Shown here piece after piece: positions 13,764-14,025 of a stretch of DNA of 14,025 bases. Within the stretch, counting starts at the first letter, position 1, and every line of letters starts with the position of its first letter. The position numbers and the translations under genes are program-made. The DNA comes from Anaerolineae bacterium. GTDB taxonomy: Bacteria > Chloroflexota > Anaerolineae > B4-G1 > SLSP01. Location: assembly GCA_016928755.1 (NCBI GenBank), contig JAFGKB010000314.1, positions 1 through 14,025 on the forward strand. Reading direction: 5' to 3'. The notes under the pieces are model-generated. The model was given only the letters and a program-made list of their open reading frames with translations, did no database searches and was not told the DNA's origin.

Positions 13764-14025
13764 ATGAGGACGTTTACCAAGCCCTATGTTTTCGCCAGCA
13801 GGTGCCTGGGTTTTGCAAAGTGCCGTTATAATGGAGCGACGATCCCCGACGCTTTTATAGAGCAGCTCAAACCCTACGTAACCTATGAAACGACCTGCCC
13901 CGAAGTAGAAATTGGCTTGGGGGCACCGCGTGAACCGGTGCGGATGATCTTAAGCGACGAGAAGCCCCACCTGATACAACCCGCAACAGGCAAAGATGTC
14001 ACGGTTGAAATGGAGACCTTTGCCA
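13764..14025 (+). CDS. DUF523 (TudS-like) protein, N-terminal part, cut by right edge
   Basis: The first 87 residues of a protein that continues beyond the window. It begins with ATG, 9 bases after AGGAGG. Visible DUF523 marks are SRCLGFAKCRYNG (12-24) with two cysteines in a C-x5-C pattern, then TTCPEVEIGLGAPREPVRM with a third cysteine, and LIQPATGKDVT. In the family the three cysteines bind a [4Fe-4S] cluster, and characterised TudS members remove sulfur from thiouracil. Many DUF523 proteins of this type carry a C-terminal DUF1722 domain, which cannot be checked here. The call is secure; activity on thiolated bases is family knowledge, not shown. Confidence 0.88.
   Translation, partial: MRTFTKPYVFASRCLGFAKCRYNGATIPDAFIEQLKPYVTYETTCPEVEIGLGAPREPVRMILSDEKPHLIQPATGKDVTVEMETFA

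Overview
The window is ordinary bacterial chromosome, about half GC by eye and densely coded, and it contains one recognisable core locus: tRNA-Thr, tRNA-Tyr, tRNA-Thr, rpmG, tRNA-Trp, secE, nusG, rplK, rplA, rplJ, rplL. Short leaders, strong Shine-Dalgarno sites, some GTG/TTG starts, an L10 leader with an attenuator, and the mix of neighbours (EGY-like M50 protease, divergent Lgt-like protein, clan GH-A-like protein, DPM1-type glycosyltransferase) suggest a Chloroflexota-type bacterium. That placement is inference; no marker here proves it.

Layout. The minus strand is used from about 10560 down to 1, and also for the separate gene at 11870-10569. The plus strand is used from 12028 to the right edge. 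Minus strand, in order of transcription: (i) a clan GH-A-like TIM-barrel protein (11870-10569) with its own promoter; (ii) a strong sigma70-type promoter (10560-10533) ahead of the tRNA, rpmG, secE, nusG and ribosomal-protein block, with an L1-site-like hairpin before rplK, the L10 leader and attenuator before rplJ, and a strong terminator (6181-6141) after rplL; (iii) an Lgt-like membrane protein and an M50 membrane protease; (iv) an unrecognised 460-residue protein overlapping a GT4 glycosyltransferase; (v) gnd (6-phosphogluconate dehydrogenase), cut by the left edge and preceded by a cluster of AATTATCCCAA repeats. Plus strand: a DPM1-like GT2 glycosyltransferase and a zinc-ribbon SAM methyltransferase as a two-gene operon, then the start of a DUF523 (TudS-like) gene with its own promoter, cut by the right edge.

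How the genes work together. The central block supplies translation (four tRNAs, L33, L11, L1, L10, L7/L12), protein export (SecE) and transcription elongation (NusG). The flanks are mostly envelope and sugar functions: two glycosyltransferases, a methyltransferase, a glycosidase-like protein, an intramembrane protease and an Lgt-fold protein. gnd is central carbon metabolism. rpoB and rpoC, which usually follow rplL, are not here.

No stretch longer than 300 bases lacks a gene; the longest, 7223-7469, is the L10 leader. I see no insertion sequence, CRISPR array, prophage or integrase. The less ordinary signals are the repeat cluster before gnd, the predicted NAD-type cofactor pocket of Gnd, the acidic NusG extension, the second membrane segment of SecE, mutually exclusive stems before rplJ, the orphan protein coupled to the GT4, and the Lgt-like protein that has lost canonical catalytic residues.
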